Assembly (NCBI GenBank): GCA_913060505.1 | Contig: CAJXRQ010000001.1 | Coordinates: 327,178-391,177, forward strand | From: an uncultured Desulfovibrio sp. | GTDB lineage: Bacteria > Desulfobacterota > Desulfovibrionia > Desulfovibrionales > Desulfovibrionaceae | Length of the DNA stretch: 64,000 nucleotides | Direction: 5' to 3' | Shown: positions 31,661-39,518 of the stretch, piece by piece | Numbering within the stretch: the stretch's first letter is position 1 | How the letters are laid out: each line of letters opens with the position of its first letter | Notes under the pieces: model-generated | What the model was told of the DNA's origin: nothing | Seen by the model: the letters and a program-made list of their open reading frames with translations, nothing else | Database searches by the model: none | Made by a program: the position numbers and the translations under genes

Positions 31661-32721
31661 AGTGATTTCTCCAGCAGTGAATAGTCCATGGTTCGTTGCG
31701 CCGGTGTGAAGCCTGCGTCTTTTACCAGCCGGTTGATTTCTTCCTTTGTGAGCCGGAAGGAAACACCGGCGGCCTTGACCACGTTTTCCTCGATCATTGT
31801 GGACCCGAAGTCGTTGCCACCGAAATGCAGCCCCATCTGGGCTATGCCCGGTCCCATGGTCACCCACGAAACCTGGATGTTGTCCACGTTGTCCAGCACG
31901 ATGCGCGAGACGGCCAGAGTGCGTAAATATTCCACGCTGGTAAGCTTGCGACAGTGAGGCAAAGCCGTATGATCCGGCTGGAAGGTCCAGGGAATGAACG
32001 CCGTGTATCCGCCGGTCTTGTCCTGGCTCTCGCGTACTGCAAATAGATGTTCCAGCCGTTGGTCCGGGCTTTCCACATGGCCAAACATCATTGTGGCCGT
32101 AGTTTTCAGGCCTTGTCGGTGCGCTTCTTCCATGACGCCCAGCCATTGTCCTGCCGGACATTTGTTGGGAGCGATCTCGGAACGTACCTCGTCCACGAGA
32201 ATTTCCGCGCCGCCTCCGGGAATGGAATCCAGCCCGGCCGCATGCAGCCTGCGAATGACCTCGGCTACGTTAAGTCCATTCAATTCGCTGAAATAGACGA
32301 TTTCCGGAGGAGAGAAGGCGTGAACGTGAACCGGATGGTTGTCTTTGATGTAGTGCAACATATCCTCATACCATGACAGGGGCAGGGTCGGATGATGCCC
32401 TCCCTGCATGAGAATCTGCGTACCACCCAGGTCTATGGTTTCCTTGATCTTGCGGCCGATTTCCTCGTGCGAAAGCACATAGCCGCCATCCTGCTCCGGC
32501 CCTTTGTAGAATGCGCAGAATTTGCAACCGCACACACATACGTTGGAATAGTTGATGTTGCGGTCGGACACATAGGTGACCACTGGTTCAGGGTGCTTGG
32601 CCATGCGCACTGCATGGGCCAGAAAACCCAATTCGTGGAAATCCGCATCGAGGTAAAGCCTGCGGGCTTCGTCAAAGTCAATACGTTCTCCACTGAGAAC
32701 TTTTTCATAAAGAGTATTCAT
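31657..32721 (-). CDS. mqnC: cyclic dehypoxanthinyl futalosine synthase
   Basis: MqnC is a radical SAM enzyme that cyclises dehypoxanthinyl futalosine. From ATG 32721 it has 354 residues, with the cluster motif CxxxCxxC at Cys62, Cys66 and Cys69 (NYSNVCVCGCKFCAFYKG), GGHHPTLPLSWYEDML and the C-terminal FTPAQRTMDYS. Open frame further upstream overlaps mqnE and is not counted. AGGGA precedes the start. It overlaps mqnA by 4 nt. Confidence 0.92.
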   Translation of the reverse strand: MNTLYEKVLSGERIDFDEARRLYLDADFHELGFLAHAVRMAKHPEPVVTYVSDRNINYSNVCVCGCKFCAFYKGPEQDGGYVLSHEEIGRKIKETIDLGGTQILMQGGHHPTLPLSWYEDMLHYIKDNHPVHVHAFSPPEIVYFSELNGLNVAEVIRRLHAAGLDSIPGGGAEILVDEVRSEIAPNKCPAGQWLGVMEEAHRQGLKTTATMMFGHVESPDQRLEHLFAVRESQDKTGGYTAFIPWTFQPDHTALPHCRKLTSVEYLRTLAVSRIVLDNVDNIQVSWVTMGPGIAQMGLHFGGNDFGSTMIEENVVKAAGVSFRLTKEEINRLVKDAGFTPAQRTMDYSLLEKSL

Positions 32722-32756
32722 TGTTTTGTGTCCCTGAAAGAAGAGCCGCGTAGTGG

Positions 32757-33860
32757 CTACAGTTCGTTGAACTTTGCATCGCGTCGGACCGGATTCAGGC
32801 CACAACCGCGAATCATTTCCTGTAGCTCCTGGCTGGTAATGGCCTGAGCCGAATCCGCACCGGCTTCGTGGCCGATTTTTTCTTCCACCACTGTACCGTC
32901 GAAGTCGTCGGCACCGAATTTGAGAGCGGCTTGCGCAACCTTGACGCCCAACATGATCCAGTAGGCTTTCACATGGGGGATGTTATCCAGCAGAAGGCGG
33001 CTGACAGCTATGGTGCGAAGTTGTTCCAAGCCTGTGAGCTGATTTGTGATTTCCAGCTTGCTGTTCTCCGTGAGGAAAGGCAGGGGGATGAAACAGGTGA
33101 ATCCGCCGGAAATGTCCTGCTGCTCCCGAAGGCGAATCAGGTGGTCCACTCTCTGTTCATGGGATTCCAGATGTCCGAACAACATGGTGCAGTTGGTTTT
33201 GATGCCCATATTGTGCGCTTCGCCATGGATGCGAAGCCATGTTTCGGCATCAATTTTTCTGGGACAAAGCTGCTGACGGATTGCCGGGTCGAATATTTCC
33301 GCACCACCTCCGGTGAGCATGTCCAGTCCTGCAGCTTTGAGTCTGGTCAATACTTCGGTGGTCGGCAATTGTGCCAATTCGGCAAAGTGGGCGATTTCCG
33401 CTGCCGTGAAACTTTTGATCACGGTCTGCGGCAGGCGTTCCCGAACCAGAGAGAGCAGGTCTTCGAAATAGGCTAGCGGCAACGTCGGGTGGCAACTGCC
33501 CACGATATGTATTTCGTTGGGGGAAGCCGCGTTGGCATCCAGCTTGGCCGCAATGTCGTCCAGGCTGAGGGCAAAGGCTCCGTTGCGGGCTTCATCTTCA
33601 CGCTGGTAGGCACAGAACACACATCGGTTTACGCAGATATTACTGTAGTTGATGTGCTGGTTGACCACGTAATAGGTCTTGCGCCCATGCATCTGTTGTC
33701 TTACGTGGTTTGCCAACGTGCCCACGGCAAGCGGTTCTTCACAGTTGAACAGGCGCAGGCCGTCTTCACGGCTTAGCCTTTCGCCTGTCATAACCTTCTG
33801 TTGAACATCCCCGAGGCCGACGTTGGTAAAAAAGTCGCTTTTTATGAAGAATTCAATCAT
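32757..33860 (-). CDS. mqnE: aminofutalosine synthase
   Basis: MqnE is the radical SAM enzyme that joins the MqnA product to the SAM-derived adenosyl group to make aminofutalosine. The 367-residue protein carries CxxxCxxC at Cys76, Cys80 and Cys83 (NICVNRCVFCAY), SCHPTLPLAYFEDLLSL and the family-typical GADDFDGTVVEEKIGHEAGA near the C-terminus. Its ATG overlaps the TGA of the tetR gene (33857-33860). Presence of mqnE rather than mqnB alone indicates the 6-amino-6-deoxyfutalosine route; the nucleosidase step is not encoded in the window. Confidence 0.93.
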   Translation of the reverse strand: MIEFFIKSDFFTNVGLGDVQQKVMTGERLSREDGLRLFNCEEPLAVGTLANHVRQQMHGRKTYYVVNQHINYSNICVNRCVFCAYQREDEARNGAFALSLDDIAAKLDANAASPNEIHIVGSCHPTLPLAYFEDLLSLVRERLPQTVIKSFTAAEIAHFAELAQLPTTEVLTRLKAAGLDMLTGGGAEIFDPAIRQQLCPRKIDAETWLRIHGEAHNMGIKTNCTMLFGHLESHEQRVDHLIRLREQQDISGGFTCFIPLPFLTENSKLEITNQLTGLEQLRTIAVSRLLLDNIPHVKAYWIMLGVKVAQAALKFGADDFDGTVVEEKIGHEAGADSAQAITSQELQEMIRGCGLNPVRRDAKFNEL

Positions 33861-34513
33861 GTTTTTGGAATGCCCGAAAGCCCATGCCGCAAGAGGTCGA
33901 GCAGGCTGTCGAGTCTGGTTTCTATGGTTTGGCGGTCAGCACCATGGAGTATGGAGTCTCCATCCAGAAAGGGGACGGCTACGGACTGGAGAAAGCGATC
34001 TACAGTCGTGTCCAGCAGGTATACGGCCATGTCTGTATCGATATCCGAGCGCAGTTGTCCGCTTTCCATGGCCTCTTGGACCAACGAGTGCAGGAATTTG
34101 CCCGAGGTGGCGCGTATTCTGGTAAGAAACCGTTCGCGCATGGGAAAATTTTCCTGAAGGAGCATCTTCAGGTATATTCGATAGATGTTCGGATGTGCTT
34201 CAATGAAGTCGGCCCCGGCAAGTGTAACTTGGCGCACCCGTTCAAACAGGTCGCCGCCTTCGGTTTCCAGCCGGATCTGCTTGAGCGGTGCCTTGAGCAT
34301 GGTCACGGCATGTCCGAAAACGTACTCCAGAATTCCCTGCTTGGTGCCAAAGTATTTGAACAGGGAACCTTTGGCTATTCCAAGCCTGTTTACCATGCGG
34401 TTTACGCTGGCCTGATGGAATCCGTACTCGGCAAATTCCTTTGTGGCTTCGATCATGATGCGTTCGCGTTTACTCTGATCGAGATTTTCAAAGGTGGTCT
34501 TTTGGGGAGGCAT
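33857..34513 (-). CDS. TetR-family regulator of the menaquinone operon
   Basis: The 218-residue protein has a TetR helix-turn-helix at residues about 15-60 (IMIEATKEFAEYGFHQAS, GIAKGSLFKYFGTKQGILE) and a C-terminal ligand-binding helical domain. It is the first gene of the mqnECA transcript and overlaps mqnE by 4 nt. A palindrome at 34548-34561 between its promoter and its start suggests autorepression. The effector is unknown; a menaquinone precursor or fatty acyl ligand would be guesses. Confidence 0.9.
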   Translation of the reverse strand: MPPQKTTFENLDQSKRERIMIEATKEFAEYGFHQASVNRMVNRLGIAKGSLFKYFGTKQGILEYVFGHAVTMLKAPLKQIRLETEGGDLFERVRQVTLAGADFIEAHPNIYRIYLKMLLQENFPMRERFLTRIRATSGKFLHSLVQEAMESGQLRSDIDTDMAVYLLDTTVDRFLQSVAVPFLDGDSILHGADRQTIETRLDSLLDLLRHGLSGIPKT

Positions 34514-34547
34514 TGTCTTTCCTGTCTGATAGTGGCATCATGTATAG

Positions 34548-34597
34548 TGACCGGGTGGTCATTCGCTATGTTTATAGCTGGCGGATCGTTGTGTCAA
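34548..34597 (-). promoter_or_regulatory. tetR-mqnECA promoter with palindromic operator
   Basis: On the minus strand a perfect TTGACA (34597-34592) and a TATAAA (34576-34571) are spaced by 15 nt, or 17 nt if TAAACA is used. The expected start point lies near 34563. Directly at and after it is the palindrome TGACC-GGGT-GGTCA (34548-34561), a form common among TetR operators. It also lies 68 nt before mqnD on the other strand, so one protein could control both directions. Confidence 0.6.
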
Positions 34598-34628
34598 CGT
34601 CTTTCAACCTCAGCCCCATGGTATTGCC

Positions 34629-35480
34629 ATGACCGATACACTTTATTTGGCCCATTCCCCGTGCCCCAATGACACGTTTATTTTTCATGCCCTGAATTCG
34701 GGCCTGGTTGCTTCCCCATGCAGAACGCTAGATGTGCGGTTGGCAGACATTGAGGAGCTGAATACTTTGGCCGCCCAGGCAAAGGCGGATGTCGTCAAGG
34801 TTTCCGTGGCCGCAGTAGCGGGATTGCTGGAAGAGTACATCGTGCTGACTGCCGGAGGGGCGCTGGGGCGTGGTGTGGGGCCTGTTCTGGTTTCCGATGC
34901 GGATTTCGGTATTGAGAATCTCGATGGTCAGCCGGTAGCTATTCCCGGATTTCATACCACCGCCAATTTGCTGTTTGGTATTTTTTGCAGGCAACAGGGC
35001 ATAACGCCACATCTGACCGAGTTGGTTTACGATCAGGTTATGCCGGGGATCAGCGATGGACTGGTTCGAGCCGGCGTGGTCATCCACGAAGGACGGTTTA
35101 CGTTCGCCGAGCATGGGTTGCGGCAGTTGCTCGATCTCGGCCAATGGTGGGAGGAGTATACCGGCATGCCCCTACCGTTGGGCTGCATCATGATTCGCCG
35201 TTCGTTGGGTATGGGCATGGCCCGTTCCATGGATAAGGCCATCAGGGCCAGTCTTGAGTATGCATGGGCCAATCCAGTGGTTTCCAGAGCGTATATTCGT
35301 GAACATGCGCAGGAAATGCAGGATGAAGTCATTGATCAGCACATCCGTACGTTTGTGACGGATTACAGCATGGATGTGGGAGCTGAAGGCGAGGGCGCCA
35401 TCATGGCTTTGCTTGAAGAGGTCTGCCGGATTTCAGGAAAGACGATTCCGGATCTTCCGGTTTTTGTTCCCGGAGACTAG
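34629..35480 (+). CDS. mqnD: 1,4-dihydroxy-6-naphthoate synthase
   Basis: MqnD converts cyclic dehypoxanthinyl futalosine to 1,4-dihydroxy-6-naphthoate. The 283-residue protein begins TDTLYLAHSPCPNDTFIFHAL, which is diagnostic, and has GRGVGPVLVS and VIHEGRFTF with the catalytic histidine. It is divergent from tetR-mqnECA, so the window holds the core futalosine steps A, C, D and E together. Its stop lies 5 nt from the convergent FkbM gene. Confidence 0.93.
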   Translation: MTDTLYLAHSPCPNDTFIFHALNSGLVASPCRTLDVRLADIEELNTLAAQAKADVVKVSVAAVAGLLEEYIVLTAGGALGRGVGPVLVSDADFGIENLDGQPVAIPGFHTTANLLFGIFCRQQGITPHLTELVYDQVMPGISDGLVRAGVVIHEGRFTFAEHGLRQLLDLGQWWEEYTGMPLPLGCIMIRRSLGMGMARSMDKAIRASLEYAWANPVVSRAYIREHAQEMQDEVIDQHIRTFVTDYSMDVGAEGEGAIMALLEEVCRISGKTIPDLPVFVPGD

Positions 35481-35485
35481 TTGCG

Positions 35486-36256
35486 TCAGGGGATGAGTAA
35501 CAGATTGTCGCCAGGATCGACGTATGTATTGCCGTGCAGGAAGCGTTTTATGTCCGGTGCGGGACTGATTCCCTGAGGCGAGATTCTGAACGCGGCCCCA
35601 TAGCCGCGAAACGTTTGCAGTATTGCGGCAGTCCTGGCGCGGATGTAGTCTTTGCGTTGGCGTTCATTCATGTCCCGACCAAGCCTGTCCGGATGCAGCG
35701 ACAGCAGGATAATCGGATTTCTGTTGTAGATGAAGTCTGCCATGGCCGGGATCGTGTCATACTCTCCACCTTCGATATCCATCTTGATGAATTCGACGTC
35801 GTTCAATTCTTCAGCAAAAACGCGTTTGGCATCCAGTGCTTTTGCGTTGAAGCTGGTGTCGCCATGATTGCGCATTGTCGATGATTCACTCATTCCGGCC
35901 TGTCCTGGCGAGACCATGGTAATGGTGCCGTCAAAATTTGTCAGTGCGGCGTTGTGCAGAATGATTCGGTCTGCAAGGCCCGGATTGAGGTCGATGTTTT
36001 TTTTGAGGGCTGCAAAAGCGGCATGATCCGGCTCGAACGCATGGACTGTTTCTGCAATATGGGCGGCAAAGAGCGCTGTCGGGCCGATCCATGCGCCAAT
36101 ATCAGCCACGATGGCGCCGGGGCGAATGTACTTCTTGAAAATTTCAAATGTAGCCGGTTCCCATCGCCCTGTGCCCAACAGATCCCAGAAACGTTGCAGC
36201 TTCGGTTCAACATGGGCGGAAAGGGTGTGCCCCGACACGGTAAATGTCTTTTGCAT
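35486..36256 (-). CDS. FkbM-family methyltransferase
   Basis: The SAM-binding core is visible in AIVADIGAWIGPTALFAA and VHAFEPDHAAFAALKKNI, with the FkbM-typical FIKMDIEGGEYDTIP later. ATG 36256 gives 256 residues; an in-frame upstream start at 36355 would overlap the exporter gene by 68 nt and is less likely, though no good ribosome binding site is seen before 36256. FkbM enzymes O-methylate sugars or antibiotics; the substrate here is unknown. Confidence 0.85.
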   Translation of the reverse strand: MQKTFTVSGHTLSAHVEPKLQRFWDLLGTGRWEPATFEIFKKYIRPGAIVADIGAWIGPTALFAAHIAETVHAFEPDHAAFAALKKNIDLNPGLADRIILHNAALTNFDGTITMVSPGQAGMSESSTMRNHGDTSFNAKALDAKRVFAEELNDVEFIKMDIEGGEYDTIPAMADFIYNRNPIILLSLHPDRLGRDMNERQRKDYIRARTAAILQTFRGYGAAFRISPQGISPAPDIKRFLHGNTYVDPGDNLLLIP

Positions 36257-36287
36257 ACCATGGATATGGCATGAAAAGAGTTTCTTG

Positions 36288-37181
36288 TCAGCCTTCCGAT
36301 TTGTTTTTCCCCTGACTATACCAGACTCCGGCCAATACCAATCCGCAGCAACCATATTGGAGCATGCTCAGGCGTTCATCCAGCATGATCCAACTCAAAA
36401 GCAGTGTGAATACCGGAATGAGGTTGATGAAAGCGGATGCCTGTCCGGCAGGAACTTTACTCATGCCCAGGTTGTATAGTCCATATCCCCCGATGGTGAC
36501 CATTATACCCAGGAACATGATCGCGCCGATTCCCATGGGATCGAAAGTCGTTGGTGTCACCGTGGATGGCAGGAAAAGCAGCGGGAAAAAGAATACTGCT
36601 CCTATCATGGCCTGAATCATGGTCAGGAACCACGGATTGTAACGGTCACTCAGAAATTTGAGCGTGATCATGTATCCCGTGGCGCAGAACATGGCCAGGA
36701 ATTCGAAAAAGTTGCCCAGAATCGGGTTTGGGGCGTTACCCGAGGCTTCGGACAGTAGCGAAAGTAAAATGGAGCCGGTAATGGCTACAGCAAAACCGAT
36801 GCCCGTACGGCGGGCAAAGGGTTCCTTGAGGATGAATTTCGCCGCAAGGGCGATCATGAGCGGGGCCATGGCGCAAATCATGCCGGCCTGGGATGCGTCC
36901 GTGTATTGCAGGGCTGTGGATTCGAATACGAAATAGAGGCCCGGCTCGCAGACGCCCATGAACAGCAATAATTTCCAGTCTCCGGTTTTGTATTCCACGT
37001 TGCTGAAGTTGCGGGAAAAGGCCAGCAGACAAACACTGCCGAGCAGCATGCGGAAGAAGAGCACCACCATGGGATCGTATATGCGAAAGGCAACTTTGAG
37101 TACGGGAAATGAACCGGCCCAGAAAAGAGCCGCAGTCAGCAGGGCGCCGTAGGCGACTGCCTTGCCGTTGGAAAGCGTCAT
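36288..37181 (-). CDS. EamA/DMT-family transporter
   Basis: The 297-residue integral membrane protein has about ten hydrophobic segments in two EamA halves (ALLTAALFWAGSFPVLKVAF at the start; the second half near FCATGYMITLKFL and ending SMLQYGCCGLVLAGVW). ATG 37181 is 8 nt after GGAG; the frame is open upstream to 37232 without support. Members export metabolites such as amino acids; the substrate cannot be told. It is 31 nt upstream of the FkbM gene and may share its transcript. Confidence 0.87.
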   Translation of the reverse strand: MTLSNGKAVAYGALLTAALFWAGSFPVLKVAFRIYDPMVVLFFRMLLGSVCLLAFSRNFSNVEYKTGDWKLLLFMGVCEPGLYFVFESTALQYTDASQAGMICAMAPLMIALAAKFILKEPFARRTGIGFAVAITGSILLSLLSEASGNAPNPILGNFFEFLAMFCATGYMITLKFLSDRYNPWFLTMIQAMIGAVFFFPLLFLPSTVTPTTFDPMGIGAIMFLGIMVTIGGYGLYNLGMSKVPAGQASAFINLIPVFTLLLSWIMLDERLSMLQYGCCGLVLAGVWYSQGKNKSEG

Positions 37182-37274
37182 GAAAGACACTCCTTGTGAT
37201 GAAGAAACGATGCGACGGGGGAGGAATAGCATCGGAAAAAAGAAAAGAACAGCAAATTTTATTGTGGAGGGAAT

Positions 37275-37311
37275 AAAAAAACGGCACCTGAAATTCCAGA
37301 CGCCGTTTTTT
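37275..37311 (-). terminator. intrinsic terminator after the zinc-ribbon gene
   Basis: AAAAAACGGC (37276-37285) and GCCGTTTTTT (37302-37311) form a 10-bp stem with a 16-nt loop. On the minus strand the stem is followed by a T-run. It lies 20 nt beyond the stop of the 87-codon gene and could work in both directions. Confidence 0.8.
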
Positions 37312-37330
37312 GGGAGAACCGGAAAAAATT

Positions 37331-37594
37331 TTAGAGGCAGACAGCCAGCAAGTTGAAGGGCTGGTAACCGTTGTCCGGATTCTCAGCATAACGGCAGCCA
37401 AGATTGGAGTCATCCCGCTTGTTGGTGATGTCGTCACTGGAACCGTCATAATGCGGACATTCGTTGTTGTTGCACACGAGTATTACTCCCCAGCCACTCT
37501 GCGGCGGCGCTACCCATGGCTCCATAGGCTTATTGCAATGCGGACACACGCGGTCTTCGAGTTCGGTGGTTACACCAGCATATGTATGTTTCAC
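37331..37594 (-). CDS. small zinc-ribbon protein of unknown function
   Basis: The 87-residue protein starts with GTG at 37594 behind a strong AGGAGGG ribosome binding site. It contains VCPHCNKPM and, after an aromatic stretch (PPQSGWGVILVCNNNECPHY), a second pair of cysteines, which suggests one zinc ribbon; a further cysteine occurs in LGCRYAENPDNGYQPFNLLAV. I do not recognise a function. It has its own terminator and is monocistronic. Confidence 0.75.
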   Translation of the reverse strand: MKHTYAGVTTELEDRVCPHCNKPMEPWVAPPQSGWGVILVCNNNECPHYDGSSDDITNKRDDSNLGCRYAENPDNGYQPFNLLAVCL

Positions 37595-37667
37595 GGAAAG
37601 TCCCTCCTGCGTTTTTTTGAACGTCTTCTATTGCGCAAAATATTAGGTAATGCCTGATTCCCTTACG

Positions 37668-38198
37668 TCAAGGCCGGGGATCGGATTCTGCTTCACGGGC
37701 TTCGTACTGGTCGCGGAGCATGCGGAACAGCTCCCGAAAAGCCTTGGGTTTAGCTCCGGTGGCCTTTTCCTTGCGGGCGTTGCGGACAAGCTGCCGGAAC
37801 CGCTGGCCATCCATGGCTGGGAATCGATTGAATAATTCGTCCACTAGATCGTCGTCGCCGCCCACGAGGGTGTCGCGCCAGAGTTCAACCTGGTGGAAAG
37901 CCTTTGTGGTGGCGGCTCGTCCGTTGCGGATATCATCCAGATAGGATCGGATTGGAGCAGTATCCACGTCGCGCATGATTTTACCCAGATATTGGGAGTG
38001 CCGACGTTTGGCCTCGTGCTTTTTGAGCGTCCTGGCAAACAATATTTCCTGCTCAAGCTGAGACGGCAGGTTGGCCTTGCGGATCTGCTCCGGGCTGAGA
38101 GCTACCAACTCGTCACCCAGCTTTTGCAAATCGGCCATATGCTTTTTCATCTGGGTTCGGCTTGGCCGGTCTTCGTATTGTTCATCTTGCTGCGACAT
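37668..38198 (-). CDS. darP: ribosome-associated protein DarP (YjgA, DUF615)
   Basis: The 176-residue charged helical protein matches the YjgA/DarP pattern: PSRTQMKKHMADLQKLGDEL, RRHSQYLGKIMRDVD, and LVDELFNRFPAMDGQRFRQLVRNARKE. In E. coli DarP associates with 50S precursors and promotes their late maturation. GGAGGAACC precedes the ATG. It is transcribed toward the small zinc-ribbon gene, 73 nt away. Confidence 0.85.
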   Translation of the reverse strand: MSQQDEQYEDRPSRTQMKKHMADLQKLGDELVALSPEQIRKANLPSQLEQEILFARTLKKHEAKRRHSQYLGKIMRDVDTAPIRSYLDDIRNGRAATTKAFHQVELWRDTLVGGDDDLVDELFNRFPAMDGQRFRQLVRNARKEKATGAKPKAFRELFRMLRDQYEAREAESDPRP

Positions 38199-38280
38199 GG
38201 TTCCTCCGGGCGATGTGTTACATGCTCAGGACCGGGCTGGCAAGCGGGGAGAGGTGCAAGGCATTGCATAACGCTCGGGC

Positions 38281-39510
38281 ATGCTTCTGGCGTTCATTGC
38301 GTTTATCGCATACCATCAGCGCATGCCCGGTTTATCTGATTCAGGACAACACGCCGTACCGAAGGTTTCCGTGCTCATGAGCACGTTCAACCGGCGGCAA
38401 TATCTTGCGGAGGCCATTCGTTCGGTCAAAAAGCAAACCTATACCGATTGGGAGCTTGTATTGGTCAACGATGGTGGAGAAGACGTTCAGTCCGTAGTCA
38501 GCAGTTTTTTTGACAAACGTATCCGTTTGATATCATTGCCGGAGAACAGGGGGAAATCCTACGCTGTCAATACGGCATTTGGTGAGTCCCGGGGGCGTTA
38601 CATTGCCTATCTTGATGACGACGATGCATGGCTGCCGAATCATTTGCAAACGCATGTTGACGTTTTGGATCAGGAACCGTCCGTCATGCTTTGCCATTCC
38701 AATACGCATAAAGTGACGCTTGAGATGGATGATGGTTCCGTCAGGGAAGTCGGGCGCGAGCAACTCTATGCCCGGCCCGTAAGTTTTTCGGACCTGATCG
38801 CTCGCAATGAAATCACCTGGCTTTCCGTAGTGCATCGTCGCGAATGTTTTGATGCCGTGGGCGGTATGGATGAACGGCTCGATGCCCTGGTGGATTTTGA
38901 CCTGTGGCGCAGAATAGCGGCCCGTTTTTCATTTCGACATATCCCGGTGCATACCGGCGACTATTATTTCCGTTTTGAAAAGGGCGGTTCCCATGCTCAG
39001 ATTACAGGCCGGATGGCTTTGGATCCGGCGGGGTATTTACATAATCACGTTTTGCTTTCACGCAAACGTTTTTCCAAACTTTTGGAACATGAACATGAAG
39101 AGGCCCTCCGTCGTTCCCGGCGGGATGCTGCTGTGTCCTTTCTGATTGCCAGGGGGCGTTCATTTTGTAATGCAGGCCGCGTGGAACGGGCGAGAGTTTC
39201 TTTGCGCCTTGCCATAGCCGTGGATTCAGGGGCCGGGGCTTTACGGGAATTGGGACGCCTGGAACTGGAACAGGGCAGATCTGCCGAGGCCCTGACATGC
39301 TTTGAACGTTGTCTGTCCATCGCTCCCTGTCTTGCGGACCATTTTTATGCCGCCAAAGCTTGCCTTGCCCTGCGCAAACCGCATAGGGCATTGCAGTTTA
39401 TGGAGCCTCTTGACCGCGGAGATCTGTCTGGCGAGGCGAAAAAACTCATGCATGAATACCGGGTCGAGGCCCATCGGATATTGTCCTCGTTACAGCCGGA
39501 AGCCGACTGA
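38281..39510 (+). CDS. family 2 glycosyltransferase with C-terminal TPR-like helices
   Basis: The 409-residue protein has a GT-A domain beginning VPKVSVLMSTFNRRQYLAEA and a metal-binding acidic motif in YIAYLDDDDAWLPNH (about residues 105-120). Residues from about 290 to 385 look like paired helices of TPR type (ARVSLRLAIAVDSGAGALRE, GRSAEALTCFERCLSIAP). No clear ribosome binding site marks 38281; ATG 38323 (395 residues) is a plausible alternative. The sugar acceptor is unknown. It converges on the P-type ATPase gene with 8 nt between them. Confidence 0.85.
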   Translation: MLLAFIAFIAYHQRMPGLSDSGQHAVPKVSVLMSTFNRRQYLAEAIRSVKKQTYTDWELVLVNDGGEDVQSVVSSFFDKRIRLISLPENRGKSYAVNTAFGESRGRYIAYLDDDDAWLPNHLQTHVDVLDQEPSVMLCHSNTHKVTLEMDDGSVREVGREQLYARPVSFSDLIARNEITWLSVVHRRECFDAVGGMDERLDALVDFDLWRRIAARFSFRHIPVHTGDYYFRFEKGGSHAQITGRMALDPAGYLHNHVLLSRKRFSKLLEHEHEEALRRSRRDAAVSFLIARGRSFCNAGRVERARVSLRLAIAVDSGAGALRELGRLELEQGRSAEALTCFERCLSIAPCLADHFYAAKACLALRKPHRALQFMEPLDRGDLSGEAKKLMHEYRVEAHRILSSLQPEAD

Positions 39511-39518
39511 TTCTTTTT

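Noticed and set aside
30821..32161. 446-codon version of mqnA
   Set aside because: The first 167 codons overlap mqnC in another frame and do not resemble the family; ATG 31660 gives the normal length and couples to the mqnC stop.
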